Source: Ianthella basta (Eukaryota; Porifera; Demospongiae; Verongiida; Ianthellidae). From it: a stretch of DNA of 64,000 nucleotides. Made by a program: the position numbers and the translations under genes. The notes beneath the pieces were generated by a model. The model saw only the letters and a list, made by a program, of their open reading frames with translations. It had not been told where the DNA came from and ran no database searches. The stretch covers positions 3,853,399-3,917,398 of the forward strand of contig OZ025889.1 of NCBI GenBank assembly GCA_964019415.1. The letters are read 5' to 3'. This document shows positions 25,501 to 41,956 of this stretch, piece after piece (positions within the stretch are counted from its first letter, which is position 1; the number at the start of each line of letters is the position of its first letter).

Positions 25501-28500
25501 CTGTCAGGAGATAGCTGATGCAATGGAATACCTCTCCAAGAAGGGTTTCATCCACAGAGACCTTGCTGCAAGGAACATACTGCTGACAGCAGACATGAAG
25601 TGCAAGGTGTGTACTTGTGTTAGAATATTGTGTATGCATACATTAATGACAATTGCAAGTAGTAACATGACCCCATACCTTGAGAGAAGAGTAAATGCAG
25701 GTGCAAGTAATATATAGCACTGGAGCTTTCATCAGACACTACGATAGTACCCCCTATATAATATATTATAGGGATGGTACAGGGAGTTTTGGATTCACAA
25801 TACCGCATAGTGTAAGAATGGTTTGTATTTAACCCTACCAAACCTTGTTTGGTAAAGTTAAATACACCAAAACCACCAAAAACACATGGCACTTTTTGTG
25901 ATTTTGTCCCTATACCAATATATTGTGAATTCGAAACACCCTGTACCATACGTGCATAGAGAGAACTATCATATACTCTCTGATAATGTACTCAAAGACA
26001 CATTAGTGACATCGTGTAAACAGGAAAATGAAACTTGAAACTAAATGTGCTGATATGGCTGCTCCTACACAATATCGGCCCTTTCATCAGAAAGACCAAT
26101 CCCAGTTCACACAGAATGGATGTGTGCTGAATTACTCTCACACTATACAACTACTAACTATATCCAATCAGGCTATAAGTACGTAGCACCATGAGAATTG
26201 CTATAACATTTATAATGTAATTACTGTCCTTGCTCTACAGCTTGCTGACTTTGGCATGTCCCATGATATGGATGAAGATTACTACTACAAACCCAAAGGA
26301 GGTATGATTCCTGTCAAGTGGACAGCTCCTGAGGCCATTTTGTACAGGAAGTACACCACAAAGAGTGATGTGTGGAGCTATGGGATGGTGATGTATGAGA
26401 TATGGTCACTGGGACACAAGCCATTTGAGAAATTCGGCATTCAAGAGGTGAGGAGCATGATGTTTAGTTTTGTACTGAAAATGAAAGAAGCTTTGTATAG
26501 TCTGTAACATACACTGTACCCTTGTGCAGTGTATTTGTATGCAGAGATGTGCTTGCAAATATGCAATCATGTATCACGTGTAAACGAGAGAGGAGAGTGA
26601 TGTTTACTTTTGTATGGGAAGTTGAAGAAGTTGTGTATCATAACCCTCCAAGTGTATTTGTATATACGGAAGCACATGTATAAACTGTTCAAACATGATG
26701 TGACCGTCGCACTAATCAGTGCTCGCACCTGTGTGTGATCAGTCACACCATTCACTTAGTGGGACATTTGCACTGACATCGGTATTTACATTGTTGTTCA
26801 CATCTAATGAAAATAGCAAATTTGGACACATCTCAGCCTAATGGTATATTGTGTACAGTGGAAGGACCACCTCAAACTATGTGTACTTTGTGCAGTTTAC
26901 TGTGCCTTAAGGTAGTTTGTGTCACCCACAACAACCCTACCAGGTGGTATGTTATGTACCACTCATAATTATGCAAATCTTCAAACTAGTACACCCTATC
27001 ATGTGTGAACAGTACTGTGAAGTGCACGTGGTTAGTTTCTCAATGCATAACACTTCACTGCATGCATGTTGTGTACACCTATAGGTCATTCAAGTTTTCA
27101 ACACTGCCTACTGCCAGCCTCCCCCACCTGGGTGTCCAAGGGGAGTGTATGCCATCATGGTCCAGTGCTGGTGAGTGCATTCATGCATTAATCCAACAAT
27201 TCAACAGCACCAAGCATGAAGCATGTAATCATCTTTACCATCCTTGGGGCAAGAGCAGGAGTATGTTTATGCATTTCATTACGTTGATCATGATGTTTCC
27301 ATTACTACGTTTCAATTATTACTGGCAGTAATTATAGTGTTATGGCTACATTACATGTATGAGTGAACCCGCATAAAGGACATGTTATGTCATAATGCTG
27401 GCCTCTGTGTAGCTCATGCACTCTGCCATACAAGTTAGAAACCCAGATCACTACAGCTGTACGTAGAATCCCAAAGGTAATGAAGCTTCTGTGTAGAGCC
27501 TGCATGGCGATGCCTGCATTAGCAGGTTCAGCTGATGAATAGTACAAATACATATACAGTAGTTTAGTGTAGCAGTAATACATGATTGTAGTTTGTTCTG
27601 ATTGTCAACCCTGGACTCCTCAAGGTGCTCAAAGCATGCAGGGAGTAGTAATGGTCGGCTTGCACTAATTAGACAACTGTTACACTGGACCACACCTGAC
27701 AACAAATGTATTTAGCAGCCACATATGTACATAATGTCATAGTGGCAAGTGAGTTTGCTGTACTTTTTTGATATTGATACTGATATTAATTTTTAGCAGG
27801 AGAGTCCCATCAGTTAGTTTAACCTGCAACGTACATTGACACACATATGTATAATAATGAAACAGTGTTCAATTGCTCAGGTTCATTCTAGTTTATTCAA
27901 CAACAGCACAAGTCATGCAACAATGAATGGTCCTAAAATTGTTATTTCTGGCAGTGAGACAGAAATAGCTTATTGAAAGTCTTCAAATCACTTGCATTTG
28001 TTATCTCAGCATTCAGGCTGTTCCATTGCCTGCCTCCTCTGAATAGAAATGATTGTCTCCCATACTCTGTCCTTACACGAGGAAGATAAATCTTATTATA
28101 TCCTCTGGTACGATTATTGCCCATGTCTGCATTAGTACGAAAAAACATAAATATCCTGGAGCCAAATGGTTTAGACATCCATACACGAGGGCAGCCCGGC
28201 ACATCTCTCTTCTTTTTGGGGCACCGAAGGCGCCCCTATATTGTTTTCAGATTTAGGTATTCATATGGCTTCATGTTCGTATATATATAATTATATATAT
28301 ATATATACTAGCGGACAGACCTGCCCTTTGGGCAGGTCTCTCCGCGTGCTCAGCGTATGCCAGCTGGTCGGACACAGGCTGGTAATGCCATTGCTACTCA
28401 GGCCCCAGCTAGTAATGCACTGGCTGGTCATGCATGTTCTGGCAAAGGATAGTCCAGGCTGGCCTGGTGATGTCAGTGTGACTGACCTAGCTACCATGTG

Positions 28501-31500
28501 TGCATGCAAATTTACATTGAAGATCACCGTAGACTAACAACGGCTAGTTGTAAGAAGCTGATGGTTTCTGTGTGTGAGACAACCCCCTTCCCTTATTCTC
28601 AGCTTCGGCATCACGCTAACTTGGGTGCAATTCTCGCACCTGCGCGAACGCCTAGGATACGGCATAGCTACTTTCTCTAACCCTAACCCTTTTCATACCC
28701 TAACCCTAACCAAAATGTAACCAGATGATCTTAACTAACATTTACATGCACAGCAATGCACAGTCTAAGCCACAGCTAAGACAGTAGCCCATTGATAGGA
28801 TATAGGCTGCATGCTTTGAAGTGTACACATGCTCAATATACACATGTACATACATGCATGCATGCATGAATACTTTCAGGAAGTCTGTGAAGCATCAGTT
28901 ACTACCTTGTAGCATATATTATGAAAGTGAATATTATTTTGCACACCATGCAGCCATCGTCATTCATGCATTGTACCACTATTCACTATAATTACTTTCT
29001 GCTATGTATTCATGTGCACTGAAGGGTGCAATGCATTCATTAATGTATACACCTCTAACATAATTATATGTTATAGCTGCAAGGCCCTGTAGGAGGGTCC
29101 ATTGTATACTGAAAAGTGGTCTAGTGCTTTCTGTAGGGGGGTCTAGTGCGTCCTGTACGTTTTTCGCAGATCCAAGATGGCCGACGGTCGGTTCATCCTA
29201 GGTTTTCGCCACACGCTCCTCGGCAACAGCTTTTTTTGCACGTCTACCACCTTATATTGATGTGAGGTACAGCGTGACACGGCTGGAAACGTTTGGGCAC
29301 GTTTCGTCGACGTTCGCGGGAGGAGTTCGCGAACAACGGTTGGGGTTCTTCTTTTGTATTGGCAGCATAGGAGCGTGCGCGGAAAACCGTATATTTTCTC
29401 CGTAAATCCAAGATGGCGGACGTTTGTTGCAGGTTTTTCGCCGCGCACTCCTCGGCAGGGGCTTCTTCGCGCACGTCGCCCCCTTTAGATCGAGACCGTG
29501 TGTGGCGTCCGTAATCTGGGAAAGTTTGGTGTCCATGCGCCGTTGCTCGCGGGAGGACTTCGCGAACAACCGTTCTGCTCACTACCTCTTTATATATATT
29601 TCTGTCATTGCAAATGGCGGCGCTCACGTCAATCTTTACAAAGCTTTAAATCCTCTCTAATGACGCTTCGCCGTGTTTGAATTGAACGAAATGTGGTCAT
29701 AAACATGTGTTAATAGATTGATACTAATAAAAGACCTAAGGAACGTCTCTTCTGCGAGACACAGCTCCAATTATCACTGACGGACATTGTAAAATGGCCG
29801 CGCGCTCCACGCTTTCTGTTTGCTAGGCTCAAAACCATCTTACTTTAGATTTCGCCGTGTGTCCAAAGAACGCAAAGTGTTTCTTAGACATGTTTAAGTA
29901 ATAGTATTGTGGTAGGAACCTTACTTAACTGTTTTTCTGCGAGGTACAGCCCTAAATACAACAGAAGTCTAGTGACCCGTAGGCCAATAATGGGAGACCA
30001 GCGAGTCGTGACACATAATTATAGCCATGATTCGCTCATAGAGTCATCACAGGGTAGCCTTTTAGCCAGCACACTCCTCCAGGCACAAAGTAACAATTGC
30101 TCATTCAGAATGTCATATAGATAAAAAAGCAGTAGGCAAACATTTGACAGTTTGGTAGGGATGCTTTCACTGGATATGACTGGCTGCTCTGGAGACTTGA
30201 AACTCTTGCAAACCCAACGGTCTAGTGTGTCTTGATGTATCTTTCAGGCCAACAACAATACTGTACCCCCAACTATCTGATTTACTGAACGTACATGGGA
30301 AAATTGCTAGCAAGTAGTTCGAGGTTCAGGGGCGCCCTGGCGCCCCACAAGTTTTTAACTCAAAATACTTGTTTACCAAAGGCAATCAATCTAAATTTCC
30401 TTGCAGCTCTTCACTTGGTGTCCTAGGTGGCTTAGATAGGATAAGTCTCGTTCCATAGTTCTGCACTCGTTCCAGCTTCTGCTGCAGTTCCACTTTGCAC
30501 TCTTGCCACAGAACACAACAGTAGTCGGCTGTGGTAGAGCGAGGGTATTATATAACTTCTTGATGCTGACAGGTAGAACTTTCCTTAGCCTCCTCAGTTT
30601 ATCCAAGCCTCTCAGACACCTTCTTCTCACTGCCATGATGTGCTCATTCCACTTCAACTCATCATCAATCCCTACCCCTAGGTACTTGACCTTCTTGTTT
30701 CTTGGAATAGCTTCACCCCTCAGTTTCACCTGTACCCTTTGAGTTCTACTTCACGCCGCCTTCTACTTAACATTAACATCTGAGTTTTCTTCACATTCAG
30801 CTGCAGCTCATTCCTTTGTAACCATTCGTCCACACTTGCTATATAGGTCTTTTGATAGGCCCATTTGTAAATCAGTGCAACTGTCACTTATGTGATAGGT
30901 AGTAGTATCATCCGCATACTGCTTAGTCTGACTTCCAACAACTGCTTTTGGCAGGTCATTAACATAGATGGTGAAGAGGAGTGGCCCCAGGATTGACCCT
31001 TGTGGGACTCCTCTCAGGATGGCATTCCAGTCTGAGGTGACATTCCCTATGCTCACCCTTTGCCTTCTACCGCTCAGGTACCCTTTAAACCATTGCAACC
31101 TCGCTCCCCTCACACCATAACTCTCTAGTTTAGCACACAGGATGGAGTGATTCACTGAGTCAAAGGCCTTGCTCAAATCAATCATTACAGCCCTCACTAA
31201 CGTGTCTTTGTCCAGTGCCTGTCTCCAGTCCTCTACAGAGCTCACCAGCACATACTTTCATGAGAAGATATGCATTTTGTTTATATAGTTCTAGTTTGAT
31301 TGGCCAAATACCTTGACTTCCCCAGATGAAGACAGGAGAACCACTCCAAGTCATTTGGACTAACTGGGAAAAACTCTAAGAGTTTATGCTATTTATTAAA
31401 GTCGTTGAAACCAGATGTAACTCTACATGGCTTGCATTTTAAATACCAATACACTGGAATTTGCAACAAGTTGTTCAGAGTCACCTGCCACATTGATCCA

Positions 31501-31993
31501 CTCACTAATAATTCCTCCTAAACATGCATTCCATACAATGGCCCAAGGTCCATGTGTACATATATAGTGCACAACTGCATTCAAAGTATCTTGTCATTAT
31601 TGTCCACAATTTTTTATTCTTATAATTTCATTTAATTCATTTCTTTCTCTCATTTTTATTTCATATAATTTCACATCTGTTCCATAATACAGATACCTCT
31701 GCACCCCAATCCTCTTCACTATTCCTAACCTATTCCCCTCTATACACCCATGCACTTCCTCCCTATGTCTTGCCTATCTCTTTCTGCCTCTTTCACCCCT
31801 TGGTAGGCACCCCGATTACCATTCTCGTGTCAGTTTCACTGAAGTGGTGCAGTCCCTCAACTATGACCAGAGGTCCCTACTGCAGATGGACGCAAGTGAC
31901 AAGACAGGAACACCTCTCTCCCTCACACTTGGAGCACCACTGGAACATGGACAAGACCTGCACAAGGACCTGCAGGACACGTACAAGAAGTGA
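22551..31993 (+). CDS. Gene C: receptor tyrosine kinase, class II ectodomain
   Basis: Exons: 22551-22611 (signal peptide), 22908-23414 (ectodomain), 23536-23643, 23799-23813 and 23841-23888 (stalk, including a 15-nt micro-exon), 24102-24251 (membrane span), 24349-24527, 24619-24675 and 24748-24837 (juxtamembrane), 24906-25220, 25304-25374, 25462-25606, 26241-26447, 27085-27170 and 31807-31993 (kinase and tail). The frame is open for 741 residues. All kinase landmarks are present ([40 protein letters not shown]), and the activation loop has three adjacent Tyr (DEDYYYKPK). The last intron is 4.6 kb because a minus-strand LINE sits in it. The juxtamembrane exon ends [14 protein letters not shown], with an ITIM-like tyrosine. 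Confidence 0.82.
28676..28713. repeat. Interstitial telomere-like repeats
   Basis: Two short clusters of CCCTAA (equivalent to TTAGGG, the animal telomere unit) are separated by TTTTCATA. They are too few for a telomere and lie inside the nested element. Confidence 0.7.
29150..29830. promoter_or_regulatory. CpG-rich segment with repeated AAGATGGC motifs
   Basis: This is the most CpG-rich part of the window. Two diverged tandem copies (about 29165-29235 and 29405-29475) each begin TCCAAGATGGC-S-GAC, a YY1-like core, and contain a CGCRCRCTCCTCGGCA-type stretch. Further ATGGC/ATGGCGGCG motifs lie near 29607 and 29793. It may be the promoter or LTR-like part of the nested element. The reading is inference from motif content. 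Confidence 0.4.
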
Positions 31994-35270
<3,277 letters not shown>

Positions 35271-38200
35271 ATGCGACCACCTGTGAGATTTCTCATCCTG
35301 TTCAAATTCGCTATATTGTCACAGTTCTCCCAGAGCCAAGGTGAGCTGGCACAGCGTAGGATGTGGCTCATGAAGAAGTCGGGCAAAACACTGACCCGGG
35401 TTTTGTAGTTAACATACCTCGTTTTTCGCATTATACAGACACTTGTCTATCAGGATTTACCCAAACCCTCCCCAAACAAGAAGAGTGGAATCGTTATGCC
35501 ACACTACACCCTGAAGGTCGTTCATCGAGGACCTACCTCTTCCCTTCCTTGCGGTTTGCTTGCGAAGGAAGGCTAGAAAGACTGGAATTTGTTCCTGCAG
35601 CGATGAGTTCAGAGTACTGGAATGATTTCATAGGTCTCTACTTTTCGGTCTGGAGGCCTGATGGGATAGGGTATATTCCAGTAGCCTCTCAAGAGTTTCG
35701 TATAACAAATGCACAATCTACCTGGACTTCGCCTTTGGTGATAAATTTGCCAACTGATGTTGGAGAAGGTTACATTGTAGGAGTAACTTTACCTCCGAGC
35801 ACACCAACCGTATTCAATAGTCAATGGTTCAGGGGTATCCCTCTCCGAATGTTTACCACCACACAGCCATGCTCCATTGGAAATAATTCGTTCACCTGCT
35901 TTACATATATTAGTACCCCCCTCATCAAGGCGAGTTTCACCCCCTCATCAGGTAAGAGGCACAGCACATGTTTATATGCATATTTTGTAGTTATTCTTAC
36001 CATGGGTATTCAGAATGACACTGACTGTTAGCTGCTGTTACTTTACTTATTTGTTCAGACATTGCAGTGGTAAGCAATTGTGTGGTCTCCCTAACTACTT
36101 CTCTTCAGTGACCAATCGTGAATCACCAATGACAACTACTGTACTTACTAAAATTCAAAGTGAATGCTCATTTTTGTATGCATCTCCAAGTAAGTCAATG
36201 TTTTTGAATCTGATATGCCAGATTGATAACATTTTGGAGAGTTTAATTTTACTGAGTTTGTAATATGTGGCTTTCTGGTACTTAATATTTCCATGGATTT
36301 CAGGCATGGCCACAGTCAGTACTAACCGTGATGGTGGCCCTCCTGCAAGCAATGAGCCACAACCCTCAGGTCAGTTTAGTATTGAGGACTTAATTCACTT
36401 TTGGTAAATCCACAAATGTGGTAAACTTTGATCAGCATAATTAATGCTAGTATACTGATTCATTCAAGTTACTGAAATTATTCAATTTAGGAGTGCCATT
36501 CCAGACTATTCCAAGGCAAGATGCTGACATTTCTGTGATAACAGCACTGGGAGCTCTTCTTGCCCTCTCCTCTCTACTTCTCCTGGTCCTCACTGTGGTG
36601 GTAGTGATTCTGGCTATGATGCTGAAGAGAAGTAGGAAATACAGTGAGTTTGTGAAATAGTAGCTATAGAATTAGGTCATACTAACATGCAGCTGATGTG
36701 CTTTTGAATTTACAAATTGATTTGGTTATGTAGTATACATTCCTTGTTTACTGCATGAATTGTACATGTTCTGCTACTTCTGAATGTACATGCAGAGATT
36801 CCAGCAGAAGAGAATGTTTACTACAATGGAATCTCTCAGGTATCTGGTAGTGGCCATGATGGTGCAATGACTTCAAGTGTGACTTTGCTTGTTGCCAGTG
36901 AGGATGAACCTACTATGACTACAGTACCCTCAAGGCCAACAGCTGGGATTCAGTCAAGCAATAATGGAACACAATTGCAACTGGTGAGATGATACTCCTC
37001 AGTTGTAAATGCCATACATTTTCATGCTACTGCATGAGATATAATATATCTTCTAATAACAACTTTCCCTGTTCCAGAGTTATGACAGCCATGAAGCAGG
37101 GGGACAATATGAGTACTTTTATGTTCCCAACTCAATGAGACTCTACATAATGAAGGCAGCTATAATTGTATTGTCTTAATTCTTGCATTGCATATTAATG
37201 TTCAGGAACACCTCTGTTTCTTACAAATGGCAGCCAAAATTAATGTAAAAAGAAAATGGAATCGTGTAGTGAAGGCAACATAGTTGAGCTGAAGTTTGAT
37301 TTAAAGTTGTTCCATCCGAGTTCTTTCATCTTTTGTGGTTGCCACCAATTCTATGGGATGAAGCAAAGATCATGTTTTCATTCGTCTCCTCCTTCAGTTT
37401 TCTACTGTTCTACATCAAACACAAATCTGAGGATTGACCTAAGGTGGTTGGCACTTTCACTGCTAGACCCCTGTTAAAGTAATTTATTGGCATAAGAAAA
37501 TTCAGTGCACATGGAGTATTTTGGAGGGAGTTCACAAAATACTCTTAATTAAAGTGAATTGTTGATTGGTTAAATGCTCATTTTGTGAACGGCAAGCTGT
37601 GAACCAACCTACATGAATGCCGGCATTCATAACGCATGTAAGCTTGTGCTGAGTAAGGGGTGAGTAAAATACTGTATCTTATAGCAAAAACACTTTTGGT
37701 GGGCTTCCCTGCTATTGCGCACTGACGCCAGACTCTACTCAGACACTGGCATGTTGATAATGGTTACTCAGGAGCAGCGAATTGTTGTCCATCTACCTCC
37801 CTATGACTATCCCCATGCGGTGCCCCGTAATAGTCCCTCGTTTTGCATTGATCGTGTGTGAGCTGCACGAGGAGTTTGTGAATAGAGGATTTCAGCTCTG
37901 CCAAAATATATAATAGAGATTATAGAGGTTAATATGATTGTGTAGCAGTGAGTTAAGTGGATAAATTGCTTGCAATTCTAGACTCAGCGGCAGGATCTGA
38001 ATGTGCAAGGGGAAGGCAACTATGCTACTGTAGATGGTGATCGAGCCTATAAAATGGTATGTAGATTTGAAGCACATATGGTACATATATATAATTCCAA
38101 GCATGATTATACTAATGAATGACTGGGTTCCTTATTGTCTATATAGGGTGAGGAGGCAACTTACTGGCCTCCTGCTCAAACAACAGCAGCCATCTTTGAT

Positions 38201-41200
38201 CAGATGTCAAAGGGCAAGTACCTTGAGATTCCTCTCTCTTCAGTGAAGAAACATGCTATGCTTGGTGAGGGTGAGTTTGGTGAGGTGTTCAAGGGAGAGT
38301 GGACCTCCCCATCAAAGACACTGACAGTGGCTCTGAAGTCACTCAAGTCTTCAGCCTCTGATGAGGAGAGGTTGAAGCTCCTCCAAGAGGCAGCCATCAT
38401 GGGACAGTTCACTCACCCCCACATTGTCAAACTCTATGGAGTGGTCACACTGTCGGAACCGGTATGACATAGCATGCAATGCATGTCATCATCTGCTACT
38501 GTCTGATGTAGGGCTGATAGGCTTAACTTGAAGGAATTACATTCCAACAATATTTAATTATCTTGTTATTACATCTATAGGTCATCATAGTGATGGAGCT
38601 TCTAGGAGGAAATGATCTCAGTAGACATCTCCACAAGTTAAGGAAGACGAGGTAACTGGAGTTGATGGAAGTGCTGATATACTCAATATGACCACACTGG
38701 AGTGACAGAGGCACTGCAAATTCACTATGCATGTATGTATTGTTAGATCTGAAGTCAAACAACTGCCAAGACAGTTATTGAAGTTCTGTCGGGAGATAGC
38801 TGATGCTATGGAGTACCTCTCCAAGAAGGGTTTCATTCACAGAGACCTTGCTGCAAGGAACATACTGCTGACAGCAGACATGAAGTGCAAGGTGTGTACT
38901 TGTGATAGTATAATGTGTATGCATACACTCATGACATGACACCATACCTTAGTGAACATGTGCATAATGAGTGAAGAGTTAATGCAGACTAATGCAAGTA
39001 TTATAATAAGCTTTTATACAGATACGCAATGCAGGTCTTTTCATAAGTATGTACTTGAATATTTACATTTTGAGCTCATAGACACATTAGTGACATGATG
39101 TAAGATGTGAAATTGAAAAATGAAACCTGAAACTGAATGTGTGGCATTGTTAGCTTGTCCATTGTGCTGCTCTTGTCAACAACAACTTTCAACGGCACAC
39201 ATGCATTCTGTGTGAACTGGGGTTGGTCGTCTGTTGAAAGTGCTGATGCATAATTTATGTGTTGGCTGTGTATTGAATTACTCTAACACTATAGAACTGC
39301 TAACTATACAATCAGGCTATAAATACGTAGCACCATGAGAATTGCTATGACTTTTATCTAGAAAACGTAACTACTGTCCTTGCTCTACAGCTTGCCGACT
39401 TTGGCATGTCCCATGACATGGATGAAGACTACTACTACAAACCCAAAGGAGGTATGATTCCTGTCAAGTGGACAGCTCCTGAGGCCATTTTGTACAGGAG
39501 GTACACCACAAAGAGTGATGTGTGGAGCTATGGTATGGTGATGTATGAGATATGGTCACTGGGACACAAGCCATTTGAGAAATTCAGCATTCAAGAGGTG
39601 AGGAGCATGATGTTTAGTTTTGTACTGAAAGTGAAAGAAGCTTTGTATACATAGTCTGTAACATACAGTGTACCCTTGTGCAGTGTATTCGTATCATGTG
39701 GAGACGTGCCTGAAAATATACAATCATGTATCACATGTAAATGAGAGAGGAGTGTGATGTTTACTTTTGTATGGAATGTAAAAGAAGCTGTGTATTATAA
39801 CCCTCCAAGTGTATTTGTATACACTGAAGCATGCACATGTATATGTTATGCTATACACTGTTCAAAATATGGTGTGACTGTCACACTAATCATTGCTCAC
39901 TCCTAGTGTGTGATCAGTCACACCATTCACTTAGTGGGACATCCGCACTGACATCGGTATTAACACTGTTGTTCACATCCAATGAGCATAGCTACCCTGG
40001 ACACACCTCAGCCTAATGGTATGTTGTGTACAATGGGAGGACCTCCTTAAGCTAAGTGTACTTTGTTTACTGTGCCTTATTTTAAAAGGTAGTTTGTGTC
40101 ACCCACAACAACTCTACTAGGTGGTATGTTGTGTACTACACATACTTCAAAGTAGTACACCATATCATGTGTGAACAGTACTGTGAAGTGCACGTTATTA
40201 CTAAGTTTCTCTTACAATGTGTAACACTTTACTGCATGCATGTTGTGTACACCTATAGGTCATTCAAGCTTTCAACACTGCCTACTGCCAGCCTCCCCCA
40301 CCTGGGTGTCCAAGGGGAGTGTATGCCATCATGGTCCAGGGCTGGTGAGTGTATGCAGGCATTAATCCAACAATTCAACAGCGTCAAGCATGAAACATGT
40401 AAACATCATTAACATTACATGTGTGAGTGAACCCGCATAAATGGCATGTTATGTCATAATGCTGGCCTCTGTATAGCTCATGCACTCTGCCATACAAGTT
40501 AGAAGCCCAGAGCACTGCAGCTGTACGTAGAATCCCAAAGGTAATGAAGCTTCTGTGTAGAGCCTGCATGGTGATGCCGGCATTAGTACTGTAGGTTTCA
40601 GCTGTTGAATAGTACAAATACATATACAGTAGTTTAGTGTAGAATTAATACATGATTGTAGTTTGTTCTGATTGTCAACCCTGAACTCCTCAAGGTGCTC
40701 AAAGCATGCAGGGAGTAGTAATGGTTGGCTTGCACTAATTAGACAACTGTTACACTGGACCACACCTGACAACAAATGTATTTAGCAGCCACAAATGTAC
40801 ATACGTACATAGTGGCACGTGAATATATTGTACTTTAATTTATTAATGAGAAGATATGCATTATGCTTATTATAGTTCTAGTTTGATTGGCCAAATACCT
40901 TGACTTCCTCAGATGAAGACAGGAGAACCACTCCAAGTCATTTGGACTAACTGGGAAAGCTCGAAGTGTTTATGCTATTTATTAAAGTCGATGAAACCAG
41001 ATGTAACTCTGCATGGCTGATTTTGCAACACGTCGTTCAGAGTCACCTGCCACATTGATCCACTCACTAGTAGTTCCACCTAAACATGCATTGCACACAG
41101 TGGCCCAAGCTCCATGCGTACATACTGTATAATAGTGAACAGCTGCATTCAAAGTATCTCATCACCGTTGGGTGCAATTATTCATTCTTATAACTTCACA

Positions 41201-41547
41201 TCTGTTCCATAATACAGATACTGATTATCCAACCTCTTCACTCTGATCCTCTTAACTCTTAAACTATGATCTACTTGCATTCTTTATCTTATTCCCATCT
41301 ATACCCCACTTCCCCCCTATGTCTTACCTATCTCTTTCTTCCTCTTTCTACCCTCACTAGGCACCCTGATTACCACTCTCGTGTCAGTTTCACTGAAGTG
41401 GTGCAGTCCCTCAACTATGACCAGAGGTCCCTACTGCAGATGGACCCAAGTGATAAGACAGGAACACCTCTCTCCCTCACACTTGGAGCACCACTGGAAC
41501 ATGGACAAGACCTGCACAAGGACCTGCAGGACACGTACAAGAAGTGA
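35271..41547 (+). CDS. Gene D: receptor tyrosine kinase, class I ectodomain, lost donor site
   Basis: Exons: 35271-35340 (signal peptide [20 protein letters not shown]), 35439-35951 (ectodomain), 36109-36189, 36304-36369 (stalk), 36491-36643 (membrane span), 36796-36983, 37082-37138, 37982-38056 (juxtamembrane), 38147-38461, 38581-38651, 38747-38891, 39391-39597, 40259-40344 and 41361-41547 (kinase). The second juxtamembrane exon lacks a donor: the GTGAGT used elsewhere reads ATGAGA, and the 70-bp intron is replaced by 840 bp of other sequence. Read-through stops at 37177-37179, giving about 390 residues with a membrane span but no kinase. Skipping the 57-nt exon restores an open 718-residue RTK. 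The kinase exons are intact except that the C-lobe MVQCW is MVQGW. Confidence 0.75.
37139..37981. other. Enlarged intron of gene D with inserted sequence
   Basis: This replaces a 70-bp intron of the other copies. It has a 10-bp hairpin (37514-37523 and 37535-37544) and no recognisable protein. No obvious donor follows the upstream exon. Confidence 0.5.
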
Positions 41548-41824
41548 TTGTCACTATATGAAAAGACTGAATAATTATGGACTTAATTTCTGTACTCTTA
41601 CACATGAATATGCATCTTCAATTCAAGTTAGCAACTTGAAACCAATGATGTTCTTTGTGTGAACTGTACTCTTAGCTAACTATAAAATTATCATTGGCAC
41701 AGCGTACATTTTGTTTCTGGAGTTTATACCGATTACATTGGTAATTACATTAGTAATGATGCCTGTAGCAGAGCGATCAATGACTTGATAAAGGCTCATA
41801 GCTGCGATGTTCAATGGATCATGA

Positions 41825-41956
41825 AAATGATGAGCAGTACTGCAGCTTTAATAAACGATGGGGAGCAGGACTGCTTACTAAGCAGTCGACAAAGATCCCT
41901 GGTTAAAACATCCTGCTCCCCATCACTTATTAAAGCTGCAGTACGGCTCATCATTT
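41825..41956. repeat. Long-arm hairpin element, copy 1
   Basis: Arms of 47 bp (41825-41871 and 41910-41956) are near-perfect inverted repeats. The arms include GATGAGCAGTACTGCAGC and GATGGGGAGCAGGA. The spacer is slightly degraded compared with the copy at 53675. Confidence 0.8.

Larger units (their letters stand above)
28218..30349. mobile_element. Insertion nested in the LINE, candidate element with GGGGCGCC ends
   Basis: The LINE protein is interrupted between about 30349 and 28218. Both ends carry a quasi-palindrome of the form GGGGCRCC-n-GGCGCCCC (28218-28236 and 30332-30349). The 2.1 kb inside has no recognisable protein, an AT repeat (28276-28310), telomere-like CCCTAA units and a CpG-rich part. 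It could be a non-autonomous DNA element. The exact ends and target duplication are uncertain. Confidence 0.4.
27767..31252 (-). mobile_element. 5'-truncated LINE in the last intron of gene C
   Basis: Read on the minus strand, 31251-30808 encodes a reverse transcriptase core: DLSKAFDSVNHSIL, GVPQGSILGPLLFTIYVNDL and QYADDTTTY. A second frame (30729 to about 30350) continues it with a frameshift and a stop. The C-terminus (28202-27942) contains RVRTEYGRQSFLFRGGRQWN. The 3' end (left side) finishes in a short A-rich tail (27767-27795). TACTTT occurs on both sides (27761-27766 and 31253-31258) and is probably the target-site duplication, because the uninterrupted site is visible in the other genes' last introns. 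A second element interrupts it. Confidence 0.8.

Noticed and set aside
28676..28713. CCCTAA repeats as a chromosome end
   Set aside because: There are only a few units, on both sides of normal sequence inside a nested element, so it is at most an interstitial telomere-like repeat.
37256..37477. 73-codon open frame in the enlarged intron of gene D
   Set aside because: It has no recognisable motif, no match elsewhere in the window, and no splice link in phase to the neighbouring exons that I could support.
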